A stretch of 64,000 nt of DNA from Karalla daura (lineage: Eukaryota > Chordata > Actinopteri > Chaetodontiformes > Leiognathidae): positions 7,999,688-8,063,687 of the forward strand of contig CM055205.1 in NCBI GenBank assembly GCA_029224185.1, given 5' to 3'. This document shows positions 23,633 through 36,099 of this stretch, piece by piece; position 1 is the first letter of the stretch; each line of letters opens with the position of its first letter. A program made the position numbers and the translations under genes. Below the pieces are notes generated by a model. The model saw only the letters and a list, made by a program, of their open reading frames with translations, made no database searches and was not told where the DNA came from.

Positions 23633-23923
23633 GCTAGGAGCCAACAGGAACACAATGTGAATTCATGTTCCTTTATGAAAAGACCCTGAGGATGAAGTGG
23701 AGCGGCTGTCCACCTGCAGGAGACAAGTGTGAGACACACTGGTTAGATCCTTTCTTCCCACTGAGAGAACGTGTGCATGACCGCGTGTGACTACTGTGTC
23801 AAATTATTAATGCACATTTGAGGGCATAAATATTGCCGATATGCTGCAGGGCTTTTTGTTATGCCGCAGCTTTTGTATTCGTTGAATTAAGACTAAGGTA
23901 CAGCCATACATTGGGAGATTTCT
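23633..23923. repeat. Duplicated block, copy B (upstream of the znf516 start codon)
   Basis: Same orientation and order as copy A at 18226-18500, about 5.4 kb apart. Identity is highest over the exon and acceptor. The far end still aligns around 'gttgaattaagactaaggtac' versus 'gttgagttacaagtgtac' in copy A. Both flanks of this copy are pieces of the ATCC-type repeat. Confidence 0.88.
23663..23713 (-). pseudogene. Extra copy of the znf516 terminal exon, upstream of the gene's ATG
   Basis: It keeps the ctcctgcag acceptor, an open frame of the same length (VDSRSTSSSGSFHKGT) and the TGA. Within the 51 coding bases it differs from the functional-position exon at only two sites, both changing an amino acid (Asn to Asp, Leu to Phe). 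It lies 5' of the first coding exon, so in the normal transcript it is intronic. It could be a dead exon copy, or the last exon of an alternative or chimeric transcript. Confidence 0.8.
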
Positions 23924-26900
23924 TTTTGTCTGTCTGAGTGCTCCAGTTTCTCTCACAGTCCAAAAACGTGCATGTTTAGGTCGATGTGAGTGCATGTGTG
24001 CTCTGTGATGGACTGGTGACTTGTCCTGGGTGTATTGTATATTTTCTAGGACAAGCCACAGCCCCATGACACCCGTAAGGTACAGAGCGGGTTAAAATCA
24101 TGGATGGATGGACAGATGAATTCCTTGTTAATTATTAACACAGTCTTCTGTACAAAAAGTTCAAACAGAGTTTGGCACAAAATATTGAAGTAGCTTAAAA
24201 AGCTAGAAAAACCTCAAAGACAACATATGTGAACCTATAAGAACAATGAAACCTATAAATCTTCATTGTGCAAAAAAGGTACGATCCTTGGATTAATACA
24301 CTCGACGTTCAAGGACCATCAAATGATTAAAGATAAAGAGATAATGTTTGTTCTTCTGCTTGGATGAATGTGCACAGACTATAAATAGATCAACAATGAG
24401 AGCAGATTACATGTAAAGAAGTCTCCCTCAGTAAAACCTACAAACTAAAAGAGCCTAAGAGGGATGGCCCACTGAGACCATTTGCATTACACAGATTTTA
24501 GAATAACCTTTGTCCCTTAGTGGATGAGCGACGCCTGTCTGTGCGTATTAGAGCGCGGGTCAGTGTCTCAACATGCGTGTGTGTGCCGGTCCTTTGCTTT
24601 CCTATGCCTAAATTGAGTGTGTTAGGTGAAGCATGAAGAGATGTATTCATTCCTGGCCAACCAGGATGAGCCCAGAGGGACAGTCCACTCTAATTCACGA
24701 TCAATAATCCATTATCAACAAACTTCATTTTAGAGGCTTGCATACAGGCACACAAACAGCCCTGATTCTGGTCTAAGAGATGATGTAAGATTGTGGATGG
24801 AGGGGAACAACACGGCTTAAATATTCTCACCGAATTAAACCGTCACAAAAAGGAGGCCAATAATCTTGGCAGCCAGAAAGATAAGTTTCTAGTTCTGGGA
24901 CATCACCAGAAGAGGCATTTGTTGTGCTCTGCGTGAAAAATGTCCCAAACTTGACTATTAGTTGGACTGTTAAGAGCTAAAGAAAGTACTCAGTGGAATA
25001 TGGCCAGCCAGGCAGTCAAAAGAAAAACCTGCTATTGTGTTGGCCGCACTAGAACTGTCACATCGCCTCATGTCTGGCCCTCCACCCCTCATTGGGGGGT
25101 CGAGAGGGGGTATTGTTAAAGCAAAGAGGCCTGGGCCTACACGTCACTGTCTTCAAATACATGTCTGGGCGAAGAGGCGGGACAAAGGACCACTCTTGTT
25201 TGTCTTCGGGAGCTTTTGAATGCGAGGGAAAAACTAGGTGCACGCATAAAGGCCACAAACAGAGATTGACTCTGGCATGATTTTTTTAAGGGACGAGCTT
25301 GTCTGTCTAATTATCTGTATCTGCATCCGCGGTCGCATCTGTCTGCATGCATGCCTGCCTGCTTGCTTGCGGCCATGTGCGCTGATCGGCTCACGCTGGA
25401 ATGGGTGCTGTGTGCGGAGTGCGGGGAGGAGTTTAGGGAGGTTTTTCCGGACGTGGCAGGTGTTTGGTAGGCAGACGCCATCAGATTAGTGCACGGCCAA
25501 TGTGGCACACTGTCTCCGACAGGGGGAGGATGTGCAAGAGAAACTCGAGGGTGGCAATTAAGGGGTTAAGGTTAAGGCGAATGTAATGAGTTAACACAAT
25601 GGGGATGAAGTCAGGGAGCTGAGGGCAACAGATGGGAATAAACGGGCCATCAGTATGGAGTTAGCCGCCTCTACAGTATGAGCTTATGTCTTTGTCAAAG
25701 CAGCCTATGCCCGTGCTATACATTAACATCTGCAGTATCCTACTTTTACTCAATAACGCAGCAAGCATTTATGTAATCATTTGCGCGTTTACTGCATTTT
25801 TGACAACAAAAATCAATCTTCTCTTAGTAATATCCCTTCCACCTCTTCCTCTTTCATCTCATAAATACTCAGAGCTCTTTGGAGGGTCTGTTAAGTAATG
25901 CAGATAGCCAAACATGTTGCTCCAGGGCTAAACTCATTTCTTTTAAAATCCCTCGCTCCCTTTTTTCTCTCTCTTTTCTTTGGCAGATGAATAGGCATGT
26001 CCAGTCAGCTGTCCTCGCATTGATTCATCCTGACGTCCCAACCAGCTCAGCACAAACTCCCTATGGTCAGGGCACTGATGCTGAGAGCCTGTGTGCTGTG
26101 ATGTGATGAAAATATCCACTGCCGGTGAGTCGCATGTGTGCGTGTGCTGCACCGAAACTGTGGGTGTAATTTCCTACCGGGATCTGGAAATAGCATATCC
26201 CCTGAATTTCGTTTACAAGGCATTAAAGGAATATCTGAAATACCCTCTTTTGTTTCAGGATATATATCCCCTAATAGTAGCTAAATTCTGCAACTGGCAG
26301 AAGCAAACATGCATGAACCCCATGACTGTGTGCCCGTGTGGGTGTGAGTGTATGTGTGTGTATGTGCTGAAGTCATCCAAATATTCTCAACGACCAGCAA
26401 ACGAGCCCGTGCCAACATACCCCTGACTGGAGATAGCATGTGACTGTCCTTATGCTAGTGTTCAAAGCCATAGTGGCTCGCTAAGCCTCAGCTCGCATCT
26501 ACTGTTTTGTGTCCAATAATCCTGTCTGTCTGCGCCACCTCCAAACACAACTGAGGCATGTAACAAAACTAATATTCAAACTGAGGAACTGTAAATAGAA
26601 TGCAATAGGTGGATATTCTTGCATGTTTATTTCCAAGTCATTTTAGCTTCCAAAAATCAAACCTTCATTGGTTATTGTAGCATTGTTTTGTAGACTGAAA
26701 ATCATGAAAAAGGGACTATCAAAGAGATAGGTGTGTTTATGCATATTAAAGGAAAAGTCGCTGCAAAGAAAGTATATTTTTCGACTGTAGCATCTCAGTG
26801 GTTGCATGCAAGATTGGGCTGTGCATAAGGTCATTCATTCAATTTAATGTGACAATCATGCATTTGGAACGTTTAGAAAAGTGGAGTTGATCTTTATATT

Positions 26901-27419
26901 CATGGACCCTCAAGCATGCACTGACTTGAGAGTATGGCTAAATTTAGTCTCATGCAGACTAAATGTCTGAGTAGTGTGTATGTTCTTATATTTCTAGAAT
27001 TTATTTTTATTACTATATTTTATACTCCTGTATTATTTATAGCTCTGGAGGAGCTGGAGGAAGTGGCTGGGCAGATGAGTGTCTGGGTTTCTCTTCTGAG
27101 GCTGCTGCCCCAGCGACCCATGGCGGGGTGTGCGGTAAAAAATGGAACGGTACATGCACTTTTGTATATATTTACAGGAGCTGACCTCATTTGCACCAAA
27201 TTACATTGTATGTCCTTGAACAATGACAGTAGAGAATCTCGATTCTTCATGCTGACTGTCAATCAGGGTCTGAGTGCAGCTGCTTACAAGTCTCCCAGTA
27301 TCCTATGGAAAGATACTGAACCCCAAACTGCCCCTGATGCTGTGTCATCAGTGCATGAGTGTGAATGATTAAAGGCTCCTGTTGATCAGGTGGACCTTGT
27401 AGTTTAGCCTCTCCCACTA

Positions 27420-27530
27420 GCGTCTGCATGAGAATGAGTGAGTGAATGTGACGTGTACCTGCAAAGGAAATTTCAGTGGTCATGAAGACTAGAAAAGTGC
27501 TGTATAAGAACCAGTCCATTTGCCATTTAA
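27420..27530 (+). mobile_element. Retrotransposon 3'-tail remnant, family X copy 1
   Basis: 'gagtgaatgtgacgtgtacc' followed by 'agtggtcatgaagactagaaaagtgctgtataaga' and 'cagtccatttgccatt' matches the 3' end pattern of a common teleost L2-related element or SINE. The same pattern recurs at 45896-45990. The body upstream may reach back to about 27240. Confidence 0.55.
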
Positions 27531-30500
27531 AAAAGCACATCAAATCTAAATCCAACCTAATGGGACAATGTCTAAAATTAATACTAAGTGGCGAGATGGA
27601 AATCAAAAAGGTCCTGCTGGACACCTGTGCAGAATGATGCTCCAGTAAAGAAAAAGAATAATGGGATTTCTTATCTGTCTGTGTTTTTGGGGCAAGTATG
27701 CAGAAAATGTACTGTGGGCTGAAGCGGCTTCCAGATGTATTCCAGAGTCCACACATGCTCCCAGGTGCTTGAACACGCAGGATGACATGTTTATTGACTC
27801 TTCCCACAACTTAGCACACTCAAAATCCAGGTCAGACGCACAGACCGCACAAACTATCAGCTCCAACGCCCCATTGCCACAAAACAGAAATCGAGCTGCT
27901 CCGTCGCATCCCACACTCGATGGGACTTGTTGTGCAACGGTCTGAGGTCGAACTCCACTCCACTGACACACACCTGTGTGAACTCCTGGGTGCTATTTAA
28001 GACAAATGTTCCTAGAATAACATCACTGCAGGGTGAACAACAGTGAAGCAGCACAGCACCGTGGGCGAACAGCCTAATGTACCTAAGAGATTAGACAGCC
28101 ATGAGCTCAACAGTCACAAGCACGGACAAACTTGCGCACATTGATGTGCCCATCCCCCTCCTTGTCCAGCCCTCCACGCTGTTACACAACATATACAGGG
28201 ATTACTCTTCATAGCAGGAGATGAGCGGCTCCATGAGTGGCCCTTTATGCCCCTTGGTGCTATCAAAGGCGCACACGCCAGGACAGAGATTCTTAGGAGA
28301 GATATTACCTGTCGTGGCAATGTGGAAAAAAAACAAAAACAAAGAGGTAATCGAGAGATTAAATCTCAGGTGACACGCTGAGCACGGTCGCCAAGACAGC
28401 GCACAGAGGAGGAGATTTCTGGAGAGATTCTCCAACGACTGGGAATACAGTGTGCTGTGGCAGGGCCGAGAATATGGACCCACTCCCTTTTCTGTGTGGA
28501 TTGGCTAGTGTGGGAGACACTGGAGTATAATCTGCTGGCATTAACTTGCTCTCTAAAAAAAGCACTCTCGACAGGGATTAGATTATCATGGCAAGGTCAG
28601 CTCAGACTCGCTCTGACTGTCTCCCTTTATGTGTCTCTATCACTCTGCTTTTGCCATCGTCCGTTTGATCAGTTTCCCCGGCTGTGTTGATTCCACCTGG
28701 TGTGAAGTCCAACACCCGCGCTCATTTCAAGCTCCTGTGAATATAGATCACGCTGTCAAACATGACAGATTAACACAGATTAAATACTATATACCAGATA
28801 TTATAGTACAGTCCATCAGTGCTTGAAAACTGATTTTGCCCACACTGTATTTGTTAGATTAAAGTGAGATTACAGTAAGAAACAATCTCGCTCATATGTT
28901 TGACCCGATAAATGATAGATGTTTGATTTATTCTCAGGGCAGCTATTTCAAGATTATAATCAGTACATTCTTCCTCATGAAAAGACATTTTCACCATTGT
29001 CTCCACTTGAGTTTGATTTAACATCATAATCTTGTAATTATTTGAACTACTAGACATGCCAAAAAACTGAATGAGAAAAGGGTTCATTAATTCAGCACTG
29101 CTCTCTTATTTTCTAAATAACATTAAGGGGGTGGAGCCAATAAATTGTACTCCTTTTCAGGCACAGATTATACATTTATATTCAAGAAATGTGTTTTTTG
29201 TTGTTCTTTGTATGTATGTTTTTTTCTTGTGAACATGTTAACATTGATACATTTATAGTTATCTTCTAATATACATCCACTTCATCCACATGTAGGCTTT
29301 CAGTGGCAGTGGTGGCGGGGGATTAAATACAACAGTCGTGCAGTAAACCTGTTTACACACACACACAAGGATGGTTGAGAGTTAGAGAAGAATCTGGTAT
29401 TCATTTTGCCTCGGTGCCAAAATTTGATGCTCTTTGTTTTAGAAAATTAAAAAAAAAACTTCTCACGGCTAACCGGATCGCTTTTTTGTATTGTGTAGAT
29501 CTTCATCAGGCCATATGATCAAAATTCTCAAATAACAAGGGTGGTGTTGATTCATAGTACTAGACAACATGTGTGTATTTCCTGCTATGATTAAGGTAAG
29601 GATTGAAGAGTAAGGTGATACCTGCTTAGCGATTTTACCCTGGAGCAAAAGAATGACAGCTGGCAGCAGGGTCTGGATTAGGTTTCCCATAGGGGTATTG
29701 CATCTTTTACACCACCGCTTCTTTGGAGTAGAATGGGCCGATAGTAACCTGACTCCCTCAGACCCATCCAATCTCGTCTCCCTCTGTCTCAATGGGGCCA
29801 AGCAGAAGGGATCTGTGGTGGACGCCTTACTCATCCCTCCCATCTTCCATCTGGACATTTTGCCGGTGTTTGCACTCCAGTTCCTCCACTGGAGACTTAA
29901 AGGGCAAGTTCTTTATTTTAACCCCCGGTTATCAGGGAAAAAAAGCACAACGCATGCACTAAAAACTGTTTCACTTTACATTCTTTTATGAACAACAGAG
30001 AAGAAGAAAATAAGTATTTAAATAAACAATGCCAGCGACTGTAAAGTAGATGTCGTAAACCCAGTTTACAGGATGAATTCCCTATTTAAATGCACTTAAA
30101 GATTAAGAAAGCAATTTAAACTTTTATTAATAAAGATGTTGCCTTTTATAATGTTCTAATATGTTTTAGTTCATTATGCAAATGCGATGTGATATTTACT
30201 GTTTTTACTCACATTTTACATATGTATATACATTTGACTCTAATTAGTACGTATGTCAAGCTGCTCTATGTTGTCTGTGCCCACACAACTATCAATGCAC
30301 AGCTGCACAATGACAACAAAGCATTTGACCGATTGATAGCTATCAAGATGGAAACGGTTAAATCTCCTGTACAAAAACAACCACGTAATTCCTTAATCGT
30401 TGTTTCCAAAGGTTGTTTTCCTACATCTCCCTCCACACAGTTGCTCAAATGTCTGGTCCCCTCTCTCCAGGTAGCTGTAACAACACACCCCACACCGACT

Positions 30501-31570
30501 TAAGCATATGTTAACACTGCACTGGATCCAGTATGAGGTCCATCTGTATGCTCTGCTTGTCAGGTTACAACACGGAGGGCAAGATGCACACTCTGCAAGA
30601 AAATGCACCATATTTGATCATCCTGTAGCCCCCATGCAGTTACATTAAAGTGCATTTTTTGCTGTCTGAATGTAAAGTAAATACTGTGTAAGGTATCTGC
30701 TTTTTGGGGTAACTTTCAGTCTGATTATAGCAACTGCACTTTAAAGCTCAACTCGTGAGTTTCACCGTCAGATTTAGATGTCACAAGGAGGCACTAAATC
30801 CTTTCCAATAAGAAAAATTATGAGAATACTCAAATGTGCTCTTAACAAAGGAGGAACTTTATGTGCACTGTGCTTTGGATAAGAGCCACTAGCAGCAGCA
30901 GCAGCAGCACATGGTGCATGCGTTCACAGGAACAAAAGCAAAATGACTTTGACCTGTTTTGATCCACCTATTTCTCCTGGGGTTTTCCCCCCTCTTTTAC
31001 AATTTCCTCTCCTTGACATACCTCGCAGCTCTTTCAAGAGACTCAAAAATGTAATTTGCTGGGGTCAGTCGACTCGTCTCGAGAATTTCTTGTGGTTATT
31101 TTTCATGTTCTGTGAAATTCTGTTAGGAGAGCCCGGCGGCATAATTTCTGTCACATAATTTTACGCGTCTGTTTTTATCAATCTTTTCTTGCGCGAGATA
31201 TCTCTGGCAGCGCATTTGACCCCAATTTCTTGCCCTCTTCTTCAATTATCTTACTCAGTTTTATGCTGGTACAAGAAAAACAAAATGTTTCGGGCCATTG
31301 TCACACAAGTGGTGATGGCCTTACCCCTCACATCTTCCTGTCTGCTCTGTCTGCACCCATCCCCCCATCCAGCAACAAGCCCCCTGTCCAGACCCCAGTC
31401 CTCCTGACCTAATCTGGATGATTAAATCATTTTTCTTTAGCACAAATTTTGTCCCCCTCCCGCCCCGCTACTCTTGTCTGTCGCACACCCTCCCCTATTG
31501 ATCGTCATACTGAGGAGATTACCCTAATAGCTGGGATTACCTCCCCACATGTTGGTTGGTTGGCCACATT

Positions 31571-31591
31571 GGGGGGGGGGGGGGGGGGGGG
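31571..31591 (+). repeat. Poly-G run (21 G)
   Basis: Twenty-one consecutive G followed by GAGGAGG units. It is prone to slippage and to G-quadruplex formation, and a place where sequencing length errors are likely. Confidence 0.9.
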
Positions 31592-32639
31592 AGGAGGAGG
31601 AGAGGGGGCATAGTGCATGATGTGCAAGTGTATGTAAGCAGGGGGTTGGAGGGCATGGAGGGAGGGGAGGAGGAGTAAGGAATAGACAAATCTGGGTTTG
31701 TTTATTGTCTTCGCACATTAAAAAAGCTCCAGCCCCCATCGTGTCTCACTGCCTGTGGGGATGTAATTTAGACTTTTTCAGCCCACGTAACACTTTAACA
31801 GTGATGATCTACTCATGAGGTATTTGTCCAAGAAAAACACCCTGAAGACCCTACTTAACACACTCTGATCCCCTCAAGAGCTTTATAAACTCCCCTGCAC
31901 CCTGATGGGTGAGGGTCTCTCCTTAAAACACTGCAAACTTGCTGAGACACAACACACCATAAACACACACACACACACACACTTCTTTGCGCTGTCACTG
32001 AAATCGAGCAGTATGAAGAACTTGTGACAGTTACGTCCACTAAAAAGATCCAGAAATGCAGCCCTGACAACAACAATGACTGCGTCCCATCCACATGTTT
32101 CACAACAGCTCAGTTGGACATCTTTAGGGGAGTGCGGTGTTCCTCTTTCAGGTTACATCGGACCGTCTCTTTTAAAAAAAAAAGTGCCAGAGGTTGAAGC
32201 AGCTAGAAATCAAGATGTTATGGGACCACAGAGGCATGAAGGCAAAAAGAGGGAGAGAGGGAGAGAGAGGCACTGGAGGCCATTCAGACAGTGCAGAGAA
32301 AAGGAATTCCGTTAATCCGCTGCTGATCCGGTACAATGGCAGCCTTGTTGTCTGTCCCGTTTGCACTCACTTACCACAAGTTTGCCACTAGATATCTGCA
32401 CCAAAACGGCAGCGAGGATGATTATAGTCCGATAATAGTAATGATGATGATGATGGGGTGTCAGGAGACTGCACGGCTGGATGGCTAGCACACACACATA
32501 CACACACACTTACACACGACTTGTCCCGGGTCTGTACTCCCTCCACTGACATCCATCTTACTTACGGACTAACTAATAAACAAACCATGTGTTGTCCTTG
32601 AGTTTCGCCCGGTTTGAACACCTTTTGTTAGTCAACCGT

Positions 32640-33140
32640 CGTCTCTGCTTACCTTTTAAACGAGGTCGCTCCTCCTGGAGGAATCCCATCACCGAGCACC
32701 CACAACAAGAAAAATAAATATATAAAAGAAGAAGAAGAAGAAGCCGCGGTAAAACTACCGTAATAAAAAAACACTTGTTTTAGAGACCGAGCCGCGACGT
32801 AGTCAGTCCTTCGGCAGAGGAGGGTCCTGCTGCCTCTCCGCAAACTTCTCCCCTCAATCACAGCGGTGGTTGGTGCACCTGAACCGCAGTCCAGTCCTCC
32901 CCCTGCGCGGAGGCGGCAGCAGCGGCAGAGGCGGCAGAGGCGGCAGTGTTAGCGGCAGAGGCGGTAGGGTTAGCGGCAGCGGCAGCGGTTACAGAAGCAG
33001 CGGCAGACGCGGTAGCGGCAGAGGCGGCGACAGCGGCAGCGGCAGACGTCGTTGCCATGACGCGAGAGATAACGTTATTACCGTTAATAACGAGCGCGAG
33101 TGATGTCACTTTGGCACGTCACAGAGTTTTGACGTTAAGG
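32640..33140 (-). promoter_or_regulatory. znf516: CpG-rich promoter and non-coding first exon, probably of znf516
   Basis: CpG density jumps here relative to several kb on each side. On the minus strand a strong donor (CGTTTAAAAG followed by gtaagc) lies at 32652, which fits a 5' UTR exon spliced to the acceptor at 23245. CRE-like cores (gtgatgtcac, cacgtcac, tgacgtt) cluster at 33099-33135 on the upstream side, as expected for a minus-strand promoter. Assignment to znf516 rests on position and strand. An unrelated non-coding transcript is possible. Confidence 0.55.
32910..33050. repeat. GGCAGC/GGCAGAG hexamer-like minisatellite in the CpG island
   Basis: About 140 bases of imperfect repeats of GGCAGC, GGCAGAG and GGTAGCGGCAG. 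All frames look like Ala-, Ser/Gly/Arg- or Gln-type low complexity, so the apparent ORFs on both strands are by-products of composition. Confidence 0.85.
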
Positions 33141-35579
33141 TGCAGAGATTCTTTTTCATGTGTGTTTTTATACACCACAGGAGGGAAGCTTTGCTTAATA
33201 AAAGGACTCTAAAACATATATATGTATTTAGGGACAGACTAATCAGGGGCGGGACCGAGCAGAGTGTAAGAGGCGGAGTCAGTGTGTTAGTAATTAATTC
33301 AATATAGTCACACTTGTTTCACAACCATGAATCAGAATCAGGATGCTTTTATACAGATCTAATTTTAATGGTATTCCTTATCTTGTCAGTGCTCAACATG
33401 TGCATACCATGTTGTTGTAACATAATAACATAACATGTAGCAATAACATGTAACATAAGGTTGTATTAGCAACATTATGTTGCTAGTCTGACTACTTTAC
33501 ATTGTTAAGTAAATTTATCCTATGTGCCTCATCAAACTCGCACTGATTAAGTAATTTGGCCTTTTTCCCATATTTCTGTTTGTGTTCTTTGTTCATATAA
33601 TGAGGTTAAGTTCTTTAATGTTATAGTATCAATCCATTCATCTATAACCCAATCAACTTTACGCACTGTACAACAAAATCTGCAAATTTAGAAATAAAAA
33701 ATGTTTTTATTATTTATTTATTATTTTATTTTTATTATTACGGAGTTGATTTTTCAGGTATGGAAAACTGTTGTCATTTGTCATAGCCTGTTGCTGCAAA
33801 GGATGTATAGGCTGTTCTAACAAGTTGCACATTGTTATTTTATATCACATGCCATTAATTTCCCACCTGTATTGCATGCTGTTTCACACATTTATGTTAA
33901 TCAAACTATGATAATCCGTTGAATATCCAAATATTGTCGCTTTCCACATATCTCATTTTAATAGTTGCCCTTGTCTTATTACTAGTGCACAACACCTTGT
34001 TGCATATGCATTACATTATCTCTATGCTAACTATGCATATGCATACAACAATTGTCCCATTTATCTTGTAACACTGATTTGCCCTCCTTTAATAAAATAC
34101 TCTTATTGTTTATATTCTGCCATGTAGTTGTTTGTTGTGTTTGAAATTAGCCATGTCCTCCAGGAAGATTTGCAACAAACAACTTGTGGCAAACAAAAAG
34201 TCTCTTCTGTTGCACAGCAGCAAGTTCCTGTTCATAGATCCTTCTGCTGTTTAGATGTGCTTTACATGTGATCACGATGTTATTGTACAAAAGGGGGCTT
34301 TGTGTTTGTCTTGAGGAGTGATAAATTCCCTCCCTGAGCAACATCTCCCTCCATCAACAAGCAAATGGGCTCATGCTGCTTGTTGTTAGGTCAGGCATCT
34401 GTCACCAGAGGGCTCACTTTGAGAGAAGGCAGAGGGAGAGGAAACCCGCTTGCGGCGGCCTCCCCCTCTTATTGACACAGTGAAGTGTTGTATTCTCACT
34501 TCACAAAGGGTGGCGACAAAGCCACATCGCTACTGTCCACTAACAGAGGTCCCCAGTCCCTGTGGTACGACTTGGAGAGTGCTCAGATTTGCACACACCA
34601 TGGTGCTGTAGCCTGCTTGTGTGCTGCCTGTGACCATCGTGTGTGAAAACACCACTTTCGAATAAGCTTATTTCACCAAGTTTCAAACAGTAAAAGGAGT
34701 AAGCAGAGAAGTGTTTTCTGGAAGGCAAAACCTTTATTGCCTTACATATGTATTGATTTATCTTATCTGCGTTGTACCAAATGGTGTTATGGAGAGTGTA
34801 TCTGGCCAAGAAACGTAAAAGAGGCAAGTGCTGAATTCAAAATAACAACAAAACAAGGAGTAGAAAAAGATTGCTGCAGAAAATATTTCCATACATCAAA
34901 ACAATATTTAATTGATAAAGTAATGCAACTCAAAGCACCACTGTGTGAAAACAAAATCCTCCTAACATGAACCAATTATAGCTGTGTTTCACATCACACC
35001 TCCTATGTCTCCTCTTCAAATCCTCAATGTGCAGTTTTTTTGCTAGATACAAATTTTAACAGATGTGTGGCAAAGTGAATGTCTAATATGGTTGTTTATT
35101 GTTATATAGCAGCTGTGTCATAGAGGGAAACACGGAAATTAGCCTGTTGCTTCAGATCACTCGTCATGAAAACACTCAGGCAACACAGCATGTTTTGTTC
35201 TGCTAGTTTATGAGGATTTCTCAGTTTAGACAGAGCAGCATTAATCAACCTCTTCACTCTTCCGCCTATTCCATGCTAATCACATTTAGTCATTCACTGC
35301 TGATGTTCTTTCCACTATCAACGATTCATAATGAAGAATCATTGCACTGGCTCAATCTAATCTAGAAGCAATGCCCCAGATATAAATAGAACAAATAAGC
35401 ATTATATCTCAAACAAGTCAAACATTTTTTGTCAAGATCTTGTCAATTTCCCACCAGTGAGGTCAACCAAGTCAGCGCCGCCATCACTATCATTCACGTT
35501 TGCCACACATTAAAAAAAAATCTCAAATAAAATACTGAATGTGTGTTTGCTATGAGTAAAAAATAGTTGTGAGTGATTA
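33141..35579. other. Intergenic between znf516 promoter and receptor gene, no gene recognised
   Basis: AT-rich. 33360-34100 has many short repeated words (aacatgta, catattg-type) but no clear unit. No exon recognised. Confidence 0.5.
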
Positions 35580-35750
35580 GTGGACTGAGGAACAGTGCTG
35601 TCATCTCGCAGGGTTGAATCCCAGCCAGACCCAGGGCCTTTCTGTATTTAATTTGTATATTCTCTCTGTGTCCATGTGGGTTTTCTCTGGACTCGTGACT
35701 TGCCCAGGGGCTATCCCCTGCCTTTGTTCCTTATGTGCTGTAGTTATGTG
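35580..35750 (-). repeat. ATCC-type interspersed repeat, copy 6 (minus orientation)
   Basis: 'acagtgctgtcatctcgcagggttgaatcc', 'cagggcctttctgtatttaatttg', 'tgggttttctctggactcg' and 'cttgcccaggg' are the reverse complement order of the plus-oriented copies. Confidence 0.65.
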
Positions 35751-36099
35751 ACCAACTGTTGAGGCAAAGAAAGGTTGAAATGTTAAAAGTGGCATCCTTC
35801 CCAATATATATTCTGTATTGAATGTTGTGGTTTAGTTAACACTTAACACTGTGTTTTTGAAAGAAGAACATTGTAGTTTCACTTTCAATAACAACAGATC
35901 GATATCCAATCTGCCATTTTAAGAAAGACCTCAGGAAAGCTTTTATTTAATAAGTTGATTTTAACATCTCCAAAAATACCCTTTACTTTAAAACCAACTT
36001 CAGTGCCTGACTGGTATATCTGGTACTGTTTTCATCTAGTTTAAACTGGCTAATCCTATTTCAACAAAAGAGAAGTCTTTGTAAGTTTTAATGAATGTT

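Larger units (their letters stand above)
23545..24115 (-). repeat. ATCC-type interspersed repeat, copy 5, split by the duplicated exon block
   Basis: Minus orientation. The right part (about 23925-24115) has 'tttctctcacagtccaaaaacgtgcatgtt', 'tgatggactggtgac' and ends in 'atggatggatgg'. The left part (about 23545-23632) has a similar 'ttttctcccacagatctcccaaaaacatgcac' phrase. The exon duplicate sits between them. Confidence 0.65.
24116..32639. other. Probable znf516 5' intron, no coding exon recognised
   Basis: If the first exon is at about 32.65 kb, this is the intron between it and the coding exons. I find no frame with domain content. Stretches near 24.4-25.6, 28.0-28.7 and 30.9-31.5 kb are non-repetitive and could hold conserved elements. 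A (GCA)n run is at about 30893-30908, CA runs are near 29355 and 31960, and a poly-G tract is at 31571. Confidence 0.45.

Noticed and set aside
32858..33212. Ala-rich and Gly/Ser/Arg-rich ORFs on both strands at 33 kb
   Set aside because: They come from the GGCAGC minisatellite, which stays open in all frames. There is no splice or start context supporting a protein.
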